Assembly: GCA_900539255.1 (NCBI GenBank)
Contig: UQBJ01000041.1
Span: 1-14,562 of the forward strand
DNA from: an uncultured Campylobacter sp.
GTDB lineage: Bacteria > Campylobacterota > Campylobacteria > Campylobacterales > Campylobacteraceae
DNA: 14,562 nucleotides
Direction of reading: 5' to 3'
Shown here: in pieces, positions 1-6,436 of the stretch
Numbering within the stretch: the stretch's first letter is position 1
Layout: every line of letters begins with the position of its first letter
Made by a program: the position numbers and the translations under genes
Notes under the pieces: model-generated
What the model was told of the DNA's origin: nothing
Seen by the model: only the letters and a program-made list of their open reading frames with translations
Database searches by the model: none

Positions 1-63
1 CTGCATCATAGCAATGCTTTGAGGTGAATTCTTGTGCATTTGCTACATAATATCGGATTTTTC

Positions 64-112
64 GCCTTTTTGCAAAAGGCTCAAAATGACAAGAGACGAG
101 CCGTCATTGCTA
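64..112 (-). repeat. dispersed intergenic repeat, left inverted copy
   Basis: Read on the minus strand this carries the core TTGTCATTTTGAG followed by a GGCGAAAAATCC-type end. The same sequence, with a few changes and a 2-nt indel, is present on the plus strand at about 14296-14340, so the two copies lie in opposite orientation at the two ends of the window. The core also recurs at 14285 and 14351. It resembles the non-coding repeats that often surround genes in some Campylobacter and Helicobacter genomes. No gene is supported here. Confidence 0.6.
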
Positions 113-116
113 GCCG

Positions 117-141
117 TTTTCACAAAAACAAAGCGTGAAAA
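117..141. other. inverted repeat / weak hairpin
   Basis: TTTTCAC at 117-123 is complementary to GTGAAAA at 135-141 across an 11-nt loop. The stem is AT-rich and only 7 bp, with no good T-run after it. It could be the decayed terminator of a gene left of the window, or part of the adjoining repeat. Confidence 0.3.
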
Positions 142-189
142 TTCATAAATTTAACATTGCAAAAAGGTTTTTTTAAAAGATTTCAGCTA

Positions 190-406
190 AATTTAGGCTT
201 AAAATCTACGCTCGAAACTTTTGTTGTAAAAATGCAAAATTCCTTTAAAATTAAGCTAAAAATTCACACTGAAAGTTCTTTTGATATTAAGCCCAAAATT
301 CATACTCAAAATTCCTTTGAAATTAAGCTTAAAATTCACAAATTAAAATTCCTTTAAAATTCATACTTAAAGTTCTTTTGATATTAAGCTAAAAATTCAC
401 GCGTAA
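190..406. repeat. degenerate 36-bp tandem repeat
   Basis: Four clear units share the pattern AATTCCTTTxAAATTAAGC followed by TAAAATTCACAC: 238-273, 274-309, 310-345 and 371-406. A unit of about 24-25 bp at 346-370 lacks the AATTAAGC part. Units alternate between an AATTCCTTT and an AGTTCTTTT beginning. A more diverged copy is visible from about 190 to 237. Because 36 is a multiple of 3, one frame (157-357) is open and reads as a 12-residue repeat with the core SFxIKxKIHT. The frame is broken in the short unit and has no good ribosome binding site, so I treat it as non-coding. Confidence 0.7.
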
Positions 407-741
407 AATGCCTTTTGCGAAAATGCAAATTTCTTTAAATTTTACTCGTTTAAGCTAAATTTAAGAAAACTTATCTTATCATTTCACATTTAAAACCAAA
501 AAAAACGCAAAGAGTGGAGTCAAAAGGCACTTTAAAGGTGCGCCACTTAAAGAAAGGACAAAATGCACTTTATGCTCAGCTATTTTGCGCCACTTTGCGT
601 GGCTGTGCCGATTTTTACCCTTTCAAATTCACTTCACTCTTGGCGAATTTAAATTCCACAAATTCGCTTTTTAACGCAAATTTTACGCTAAAATTTACGA
701 AAAGCACAAAGCAAGCAAAAAATTCAAAACAAGGTTAAAAA
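407..741. other. trpE upstream region, no convincing gene
   Basis: This stretch is AT-rich. The frame 514-738 is open from a GTG and ends just before trpE, but it has no ribosome binding site, a lysine/asparagine/serine-rich composition and no similarity I recognise. It contains no tryptophan codon, so it is not a trp attenuator leader peptide. A short hairpin is possible at 527-541 (GCAC/GTGC). No T-run terminator and no Trp-codon cluster are visible, so classical attenuation is not supported. Confidence 0.5.
687..694 (+). promoter_or_regulatory. candidate promoter -10 for trpE
   Basis: GCTAAAAT fits the Campylobacter sigma-70 -10 pattern and lies 47 bp before the trpE start. The same motif precedes mrp. 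It is common by chance in this composition, so the call is tentative. Confidence 0.35.
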
Positions 742-1989
742 ATGCTTACAGGTAAGGCACAGCAGTATTACAGACAAATTTTAGCTCATTTTCCGCACTC
801 TTATTTTGCAGAAGATGAAAGCAAAATCATCATCGGCATAGAGCCTGATTTTTTGGACGCTTCGCAAATGGATTTTAGCGAATTTAAGGCGCGTTTTTAT
901 GAAAAAAGTGCTAAAAAAAGCCTTTGCGAGTATGCTGGATATTTTGGTATCTTTGCAGCGGATTTTATCTCACTTTATGAAAATGTCGGCGTTTGCGAGC
1001 AAAAAAGCTATGAATTTCCGCTTTTTTTGTTTGCCGATGCAAGGGCGTATCTTGTGTATGAAAAGCACTCAAAAATGTATCATTGCTTTGGTGAGAGCAA
1101 ATACTTTGAATTTTTAGACGAAAATTTGGCTCAAAATTCGTGCAAAACCCAAAATGACTTTGCCATCATCAGCGATTTAAAAAAAGAAAAGCAAAGCTTT
1201 CTAACTATGGTGCAAAGGGCAAAAGAGTATCTTTTAAGTGGGGATATTTTCCAAGTGGTGCTATCTCGCCAACTTTGCATTGAGACAAATGTTGATAGCT
1301 TTGACTTTTACGAAGAGTTAAGCGAGCAAAACCCTAGCCCTTATATGTTTCACTTTCCTTGCAAATACGGAGTAGTGGTAGGCTCATCGCCTGAGCTTGT
1401 TTTAAGCATAAAAAACAAAGAACTCTTCGTAGCGCCCATAGCAGGCACGAGAAATTTAAGCAAGGATAGCGACAAAGAAGCGCTCAAAAAAGAGCTTTTA
1501 AGCGATGAAAAAGAACTTTGCGAGCATAGAATGCTTGTGGATTTAGCGCGCAACGATGTTTCCAAGTTTGGCACAAACACAAAGGTAGAAAATCCTTTCT
1601 CCATAGTGAGTTATCAATTCGTGATGCACATAGTAAGCGAAGTAAGGGCAAATTTACGCGATGATGCGAGCATATTTGACGCTATAATGGCGGTTTTCCC
1701 CGCAGGCACTTTAAGCGGTGCGCCTAAAATTCGCGCATTAGAAATCATAAACGAGCTTGAAAAGCTCAACCGCGGCATTTATGGCGGGGCTATCGGCTTT
1801 TTGAGATTTAACGAAGAAGTGCTTTTAGCCATACTCATTCGCTCACTCATTTTCGTGGGCGACAAAGCATTCATCGCAAGCGGAGCAGGCATAGTCGCGC
1901 ACTCACAAGATGAAAAAGAATACAAAGAAATTTGCGCTAAAAGGCAGTCCTTGCTGAGTGCCTTTGAGAGCTTAAAGGATAAAAGATGA
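742..1989 (+). CDS. trpE: anthranilate synthase component I
   Basis: With the TrpG domain encoded next, this cytoplasmic enzyme converts chorismate and glutamine-derived ammonia to anthranilate, the first committed step of tryptophan synthesis. The chorismate-binding domain spans roughly residues 145-408 of 415 and shows SGDIFQVVLS (166-175), PIAGTR (232-237), ELCEHRMLVDLARNDV (258-273), AGTLSGAPK (321-329) and SGAGIV (380-385). The N-terminal part is short compared with enteric TrpE (about 520 residues), and I do not see the LLES tryptophan-binding motif there, so feedback control may differ. The PABA-synthase subunit PabB is the main alternative, but the position before trpGD and trpF decides for TrpE. 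An AAGG ribosome binding site lies about 8 nt before the ATG. The stop overlaps the trpGD start (ATGA), implying translational coupling. Confidence 0.95.
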   Translation: MLTGKAQQYYRQILAHFPHSYFAEDESKIIIGIEPDFLDASQMDFSEFKARFYEKSAKKSLCEYAGYFGIFAADFISLYENVGVCEQKSYEFPLFLFADARAYLVYEKHSKMYHCFGESKYFEFLDENLAQNSCKTQNDFAIISDLKKEKQSFLTMVQRAKEYLLSGDIFQVVLSRQLCIETNVDSFDFYEELSEQNPSPYMFHFPCKYGVVVGSSPELVLSIKNKELFVAPIAGTRNLSKDSDKEALKKELLSDEKELCEHRMLVDLARNDVSKFGTNTKVENPFSIVSYQFVMHIVSEVRANLRDDASIFDAIMAVFPAGTLSGAPKIRALEIINELEKLNRGIYGGAIGFLRFNEEVLLAILIRSLIFVGDKAFIASGAGIVAHSQDEKEYKEICAKRQSLLSAFESLKDKR

Positions 1990-3605
1990 TTTTGCTGATA
2001 GATAATTACGACAGCTTTGTTTTCAACATAAAAACAATGCTCAATCAACTCACAAACGATGAAATCGCCGTGTATAGAAACGACAAAATCACCCTTGATG
2101 AGATAAAAAGGCTAAGCCCAAATGCTATCATTTTAAGCCCCGGTCCAAAGCACCCAAAAGATAGCGGCGTTTGCCTTGAAATTTTTAAGGCTAAATTAAA
2201 TGTGCCTGTGCTTGGCATTTGTTTGGGGCATCAGGCTTTGGGCTTGTGCTTTGGGGCGAAAATTCAAAGGCTTAAAGAAGTGGCGCACGCGACAAGCTCA
2301 CAAATTTCGCTCATAGCGCAAAGTGAGCTTTTTAGGGAGTTTCCAAAGGATTTTAGCGTTATGCGTTACCATTCACTTGAAGTTGTGGATTTGCCAAGCG
2401 AGCTTGAAGCCCTAGCTTACACAAAGGACAAGGTTTTAATGGCGATGAGACACAAGGATTTGCCTTATTTTGGGGTGCAGTTTCACCCTGAAAGCTATTT
2501 TAGCGAGTATGGGCTTAAAATTTTTGAGAATTTCCTTAAATTTAAGGGACAAACGAGCCAAAAAGCGAGTGAAAAGCCCACGCTTACAAGTTTCATCACA
2601 AAACTACAAGACAATCAAGGCTTAAACACCGATGACTTTGCCCGAATTTGCCAAATCATCGCCAGCCGCGAGTATGAAGCGGTGCAGCTTGGGGCTTTGC
2701 TTGTGCTAATCACTGAAAAATCCCTTGATGAACGCTCTTTGTCCGCCCTTGTGAGTAACATTTTGAAGTATTCACAGACTTTTAACGATGAAAGCGAGAT
2801 GATAGACATTGTTGGCACGGGCGGAGACGGCTTTAAAAGTATCAATGTCTCTACAACTACGGCATTTATACTAGGCGCACTTGGCGTAAAGGTAGCTAAA
2901 CACGGCAACCGCGCCATTTCAAGCGCAAGTGGCAGCTCTGATGTGCTGAGCGCGCTTAAAATTCCAGCCTTTGACAGCATAGCAAAGCAAGTAAAAGTGC
3001 TTGATGAACAAGGGCTTACCTTTTTCCACGCTCCATTTTTTCACTCTCTCGTGGGCGAAGTAAAAGAAGTGCGCGCTAAACTCGGCGTTCGCACGGTGTT
3101 TAATGTGCTTGGACCCCTTTTGCACCCAAATTTGAGCCTAAAATATCAGCTGATGGGCAACTACCACGCGCCTGTGCATAGGCTTTTGATAGAAGTGTTG
3201 CGAAATTTAGGACGCAAGCACGCTCTTGTGGTGCGGGGCAATGACGGAATGGACGAGATAAGCATTTGCGATGAGACGAGCATTTACGAGCTAAAAGACG
3301 GGCAAATCTTTAACTACACAATTTCGCCCGAACAATTTGGCTTTAAACGCGCCTTTCACAGCGAAATCGTGGGCGGCGATGCGAAGCAAAACGCTAAAAT
3401 ACTGCTTGACACGCTAAACGGCAAGCAAAAGGGCGCGAAATTTGACATAGTGGTGCTTAATGCAATGTTTGCCCTTTACACCGCAAACCGCGTTCCTACG
3501 CCAGCTCAGGCAAAGGACATAGTGCTTGAAGCCATACATTCAGGCAAGGTGATAGACTTTTTCAACGCTTATCAAAGCAAGGTGCAAGGCTATGATAAGG
3601 ATTAA
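1986..3605 (+). CDS. trpD: bifunctional anthranilate synthase glutaminase / anthranilate phosphoribosyltransferase (TrpG-TrpD fusion)
   Basis: Residues 1-190 are a class I glutamine amidotransferase that feeds ammonia to TrpE: GICLGH with nucleophile Cys79, and the FHPES partner residues His167 and Glu169. A linker of about 15 residues leads to the phosphoribosyltransferase domain (about 200-539), which joins anthranilate to PRPP. It shows GTGGDG (277-282), the INVST stretch and KHGNRAISSASGSSD (305-319), all substrate-binding signatures. At 539 residues both domains are full length. Such G-D fusions occur in enterobacteria and in Campylobacter. The ATG overlaps the trpE stop by 4 nt and the 3' end overlaps trpF by 14 nt, so the three genes form one tightly coupled operon. 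No damage is visible. Confidence 0.95.
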   Translation: MILLIDNYDSFVFNIKTMLNQLTNDEIAVYRNDKITLDEIKRLSPNAIILSPGPKHPKDSGVCLEIFKAKLNVPVLGICLGHQALGLCFGAKIQRLKEVAHATSSQISLIAQSELFREFPKDFSVMRYHSLEVVDLPSELEALAYTKDKVLMAMRHKDLPYFGVQFHPESYFSEYGLKIFENFLKFKGQTSQKASEKPTLTSFITKLQDNQGLNTDDFARICQIIASREYEAVQLGALLVLITEKSLDERSLSALVSNILKYSQTFNDESEMIDIVGTGGDGFKSINVSTTTAFILGALGVKVAKHGNRAISSASGSSDVLSALKIPAFDSIAKQVKVLDEQGLTFFHAPFFHSLVGEVKEVRAKLGVRTVFNVLGPLLHPNLSLKYQLMGNYHAPVHRLLIEVLRNLGRKHALVVRGNDGMDEISICDETSIYELKDGQIFNYTISPEQFGFKRAFHSEIVGGDAKQNAKILLDTLNGKQKGAKFDIVVLNAMFALYTANRVPTPAQAKDIVLEAIHSGKVIDFFNAYQSKVQGYDKD

Positions 3606-4209
3606 AATTTGTGGGATAAAAGATGAGCAAAATGCGGCGCAAGTAGCGCGCTTAAATGTCGATTTTATGGGGCTTATCTTTGCGCCTAGCCCAAGGCAAG
3701 TAAGCATAGATTTAGCAAAAAATTTAAGCGAACTTATCCAACAAAATGCCAAAAAAGCCATCGGCGTTTTCGTTGATGAGAGCGATGAATTCATTATAAA
3801 TTCAGCCCAAAATGCGAATTTAAACGGCGTGCAAATTCAAAAAAGCATTTCAAAAAGCCTTTTTGAGCGTTTGAAAGGGCTAAATTTAAGTGTGTGGCAG
3901 GTAGTAAGCGTGGGCGAAAATTTGCAAATGCCCGCTCAAATCAACGCTGATTTGGTGCTTTTTGACACCAAAGGTGTTTTAAAAGGGGGCAACGGCGTAG
4001 CGTTTAAGTGGGATTTACTCAAAGGCTATGACAAAGAATTTGCCCTAGCTGGCGGACTTGGAGCGGACAATGTCGCCGCCGCATTTAACGCCACGAACGC
4101 CCTAGGGCAAAAGCCTTGCGTTTTGGACTTAAATTCACGCGTTGAAAAGGCTGTGGGCATTAAAGACACGGCTTTGATAAGCGAAATTTTAGCAAAACTT
4201 GGAAAGTAA
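3592..4209 (+). CDS. trpF: phosphoribosylanthranilate isomerase
   Basis: This enzyme isomerises phosphoribosylanthranilate to CdRP, the third step of tryptophan synthesis. At 205 residues it is a normal-length TIM-barrel stand-alone TrpF. The N-terminal KICGI carries the catalytic base Cys7. LVLFDTKG provides the catalytic acid Asp125. ALAGGLGADN (151-160) and the LDLNSRVE stretch (178-185) form the phosphate-binding loops; the usual SGVE reads SRVE here. The start lies inside trpGD. The neighbours TrpE and TrpG-D supply its substrate. Oddly, trpB and trpA, which I recall following trpF in C. jejuni, are absent: after the stop there are 400 bp of repeats and then the convergent aroC. Confidence 0.94.
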   Translation: MIRIKICGIKDEQNAAQVARLNVDFMGLIFAPSPRQVSIDLAKNLSELIQQNAKKAIGVFVDESDEFIINSAQNANLNGVQIQKSISKSLFERLKGLNLSVWQVVSVGENLQMPAQINADLVLFDTKGVLKGGNGVAFKWDLLKGYDKEFALAGGLGADNVAAAFNATNALGQKPCVLDLNSRVEKAVGIKDTALISEILAKLGK

Positions 4210-4226
4210 ATTTAAGCTAAATTTTT
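4208..4226 (+). terminator. weak AT-only hairpin after trpF
   Basis: AAATTTA (4208-4214) and TAAATTT (4218-4224) form a 7-bp stem with a 3-nt loop, followed by only two more Ts. It starts inside the trpF stop codon. It is too weak to be sure of termination. The motif TTTAAGCTAAATTT is common in this genome. Confidence 0.3.
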
Positions 4227-4361
4227 ATCATCAAGTGTTTTTAAATTTCGCGTTTTTGTCGCAAAAAGTGCTGTTTTGTAAGCGTAAATTTTTATCAAAT
4301 TATCCTTACAAGCAAGTGCAATAAAGCGTGTTTGTTGCTTGTCAGCACGAACTTTGCAAGT

Positions 4362-4608
4362 GGATACTTCGCTACGCTTGGTATGACAAAGATTAAGTCA
4401 ATACAAAAGAATTTACAAGTATGACAAGGACTTTGTCGGTATGACAAACAATAAGTTACTATGCAAAATTCATCAGTATAACAAAAAAATAAGTTAATAT
4501 GACAAAATTTACAAGTATGACACGACAAGTCAGTATGTCAAATTCATCAATATGACAAAAAGAGCGTTCTGTATGACAAGCATTACAAGGTGCTTTGCTT
4601 GGCAATGC
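4362..4608. repeat. cluster of GTATGACA-type intergenic repeats
   Basis: A 28-bp unit at 4362-4389 begins GGATACTTCGCT and ends GGTATGACAA. It matches 14410-14437 at 25 of 28 positions. Behind it the short core GTATGACAA, or one-base variants, recurs at about 4420, 4439, 4476, 4497, 4515, 4531, 4550 and 4571, separated by about 10-30 bp of A-rich spacer. The right edge (4580-4608) is an imperfect palindrome beginning GCATTAC and ending GGCAATGC, resembling the element at 14511-14560. The minus-strand reading frame across 4295-4528 is just the repeat translated and is not a gene. The cluster fills the gap between the convergent trpF and aroC. Confidence 0.7.
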
Positions 4609-4610
4609 CC

Positions 4611-5696
4611 CTAAATTCCATACGCGCTTTTAAGCCTTGTCAAATTCGCACTCGCATTTAAGAGCAAGGCATCGGCGATGACAAGTCTTGCCATAGCGGT
4701 GCAAAGTAAGCTCCCACGCACGCCCACGCAAGCATCGTGCCTGCCTTTAAGCTCGCAAATGGCGTTGTTGCCGAATTTATCCATAGTTTGTTGTGGCGTA
4801 AAGATAGACGGTGTAGGCTTAAAATAGCTTTTCAGCTCCACGCACTCGCCTGAGCTAATGCCGCCTAAAATTCCGCCTGCCTTGTTGCTTAAAAAGGCTT
4901 TATCTCTCATCAAGTCGTTATTTTGTGAGCCTCTCATAGCTCCCGCACTCACGCCAGCTCCGATTTCCACAGCCTTTACGGCGTTTATCCCCATAAAGGC
5001 GTGAGCAAGTTTAGAGTCAAGCTTGTCATACAAAGGCTCGCCAAGTCCAGCCACAACGCCACTTATCCTTGTAAAAACGCCCGCGCCTACGCTGTCTTTT
5101 GCCTTTTGCGCGTTTGTGATTTCATCTTTAAAGGCATCTTCCAAAGTGCTATCAAGGGCGAAAATTTCGCTATTTTTAGCAAATTCAAAGTCAAATTCAG
5201 CGTTTTTGAGCAAACTTTTCACAGCTCCCACCGCAAAAATTCCACTCTCTACACTTATGTGAAATTCATCAAGCAACATTTGCGCCACAGCCCCAGCAGC
5301 CACTCTTGCAGCGCTTTCTCTTGCGCTTGCTCGCCCACCACCTCGATAATCCCTAACGCCGTATTTTGCAAAGTATGTAAAATCCGCGTGTGCGGGGCGA
5401 AACAAATCCTTTATGTTTTCATAGTCTTTTGAGTGCTGATTTTCGTTGTAAATCACTATGGCTAGGGGCGTGCCTGTGCTTAACCCCTCAAAAACTCCGC
5501 TTAAAATTTGCGCCTTATCGCTCTCTTTTCGCGGCGTGGTAAATCGCTTGCCCCCTCGCCTTTTATCAAGCTCAGCCTGCAAGAAAGCCTTATTTATACG
5601 CACTCCTGCGGGCAAGCCGTCTATCACACAGCCCACTGCTACGCCGTGCGACTCGCCAAAACTTGTGAATTTAAGCCTCGTTCCAAAGGTATTCAT
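4611..5696 (-). CDS. aroC: chorismate synthase
   Basis: The enzyme removes phosphate from EPSP to give chorismate, the last shikimate-pathway step and the substrate of the TrpE/TrpG encoded nearby. It needs reduced FMN. At 361 residues it has normal length. Signatures are GESHG (14-18), DKRRGGKRFTTPRKESD (44-60), YGVRDYRGGGRASARE (112-127) and the late RHDACVG (319-325). The start codon overlaps the rnc stop (ATGA on the minus strand), so it is translated with rnc; the same rnc-aroC order is known in C. jejuni. No truncation or frameshift is seen. Confidence 0.96.
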   Translation of the reverse strand: MNTFGTRLKFTSFGESHGVAVGCVIDGLPAGVRINKAFLQAELDKRRGGKRFTTPRKESDKAQILSGVFEGLSTGTPLAIVIYNENQHSKDYENIKDLFRPAHADFTYFAKYGVRDYRGGGRASARESAARVAAGAVAQMLLDEFHISVESGIFAVGAVKSLLKNAEFDFEFAKNSEIFALDSTLEDAFKDEITNAQKAKDSVGAGVFTRISGVVAGLGEPLYDKLDSKLAHAFMGINAVKAVEIGAGVSAGAMRGSQNNDLMRDKAFLSNKAGGILGGISSGECVELKSYFKPTPSIFTPQQTMDKFGNNAICELKGRHDACVGVRGSLLCTAMARLVIADALLLNASANLTRLKSAYGI

Positions 5697-6364
5697 AGCA
5701 CTCCTAACTTTTCAAGCGTGATTTGTGCAGCCATTTGCTGCGCCTCTTTTTTACTGCCCGCAACAGCACGCGCAAACTCCTTGCCGTCAAGTTTTAGGGC
5801 GATTTCAAACTGCTTTTTATGGTCTGGTCCAAAAGCGCGCAAGGTTTCATACTCTGGTGCTTGTGCCATCGCACTTTGCGTGAATTCTTGCAGCTTAGTT
5901 TTATAATCTCTCACAAGATGAGCCACGTCAATGTGCGGAAAATTCGCTTCTAGCAAGGACAAAGCCACGCTTTTTGCTCGCTCAAAGCCTGCTTCTAAAT
6001 AAATCGCCGCGATGAGAGACTCCAAAGCATCGGACAAAATAGACGGCTTACTGCGCCCGTCATTGTTCTGCTCGGCATTTGACATAAAAATGTATTTTCC
6101 AAGCTCTAAATTTAGAGAGATTTGAGCAAAGGATTTTTCATTAACCAAAGCAGCACGGAGCTTTGAAAGCTCGCCCTCGCTGTGCTTTGCGAATTTTAAA
6201 AACAAAAACTCACCCACGATTAAATCAAGCACCGCATCGCCTAAAAACTCTAATCTCTCGTTGTTATAGGGCTTTTTAGCACTTTTGTGCGTCAAAGCCT
6301 CGCTCAAAAGCCCCTTGTCTTTAAATTCATAGCCTAAATTTTTTTCCAAATCTTTAAAATTCAT
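5693..6364 (-). CDS. rnc: ribonuclease III
   Basis: This endonuclease cuts double-stranded RNA and processes rRNA precursors and structured mRNAs. At 223 residues it has the normal two-domain layout. The RNase III domain occupies about 1-150, with the signature NERLEFLGD (35-43; Glu39, Asp43) and the second catalytic pair in SDALESLIAA (Asp112, Glu115). The double-stranded RNA binding domain covers about 152-222 and contains FGPDHKKQFE and GSKKEAQQMAA. An AAGGA ribosome binding site lies 7 nt before the ATG. The gene runs into aroC with a 4-nt overlap. Its own promoter candidate lies at 6411-6416. In C. jejuni I recall rnhA upstream of rnc; here the upstream gene is the ATP-sulfurylase-like one. 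Confidence 0.96.
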   Translation of the reverse strand: MNFKDLEKNLGYEFKDKGLLSEALTHKSAKKPYNNERLEFLGDAVLDLIVGEFLFLKFAKHSEGELSKLRAALVNEKSFAQISLNLELGKYIFMSNAEQNNDGRSKPSILSDALESLIAAIYLEAGFERAKSVALSLLEANFPHIDVAHLVRDYKTKLQEFTQSAMAQAPEYETLRAFGPDHKKQFEIALKLDGKEFARAVAGSKKEAQQMAAQITLEKLGVL

Positions 6365-6382
6365 CTTTGTCCTTAAAGTGCT

Positions 6383-6408
6383 AAAAACTTGAAAACTTGC
6401 TTTTCAAG
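6383..6408 (-). terminator. intrinsic terminator after the ATP-sulfurylase-like gene
   Basis: On the minus strand CTTGAAAA pairs with TTTTCAAG (8 bp, 5-nt loop) and is followed by TTTTTA. The hairpin begins 28 nt after the upstream stop codon and ends 19 nt before the rnc start. It should end transcripts coming from ispDF-cemR. Confidence 0.65.
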
Positions 6409-6410
6409 AC

Positions 6411-6418
6411 ATTGTAGC
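6411..6418 (-). promoter_or_regulatory. candidate rnc-aroC promoter (-10)
   Basis: The minus strand reads GCTACAAT, with TACAAT at 6416-6411, preceded by the T/A-rich stretch typical of Campylobacter promoters. Transcription would start near 6404, inside the 5' arm of the terminator stem, giving a leader of about 40 nt for rnc. Confidence 0.5.
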
Positions 6419-6436
6419 ACAATTTTGCTTAAAAAT

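Noticed and set aside
157..357. 66-codon frame across the 36-bp tandem repeat
   Set aside because: No ribosome binding site; the open frame is explained by the period being a multiple of three, and the next unit breaks it.
514..738. 74-codon frame directly before trpE, considered as a trp leader peptide
   Set aside because: It has a GTG start without ribosome binding site, no tryptophan codon, no terminator/antiterminator pair and skewed composition.
3983..3987. G-run in trpF as a phase-variable tract
   Set aside because: It is only five Gs, far shorter than switching tracts in Campylobacter.
4295..4528. 77-codon minus-strand frame behind trpF
   Set aside because: It is a translation of the dispersed repeat; a similar peptide pattern arises from the repeat cluster at 14328-14561.
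4381..4580. CRISPR array
   Set aside because: The repeated core is only about 9 bp, spacing is irregular and no cas genes are near.
5001..5432. 143-codon plus-strand frame inside aroC
   Set aside because: It is fully antisense to a conserved gene, with no ribosome binding site or recognisable domain; the same holds for other antisense frames in cemR, ispDF and fliI.
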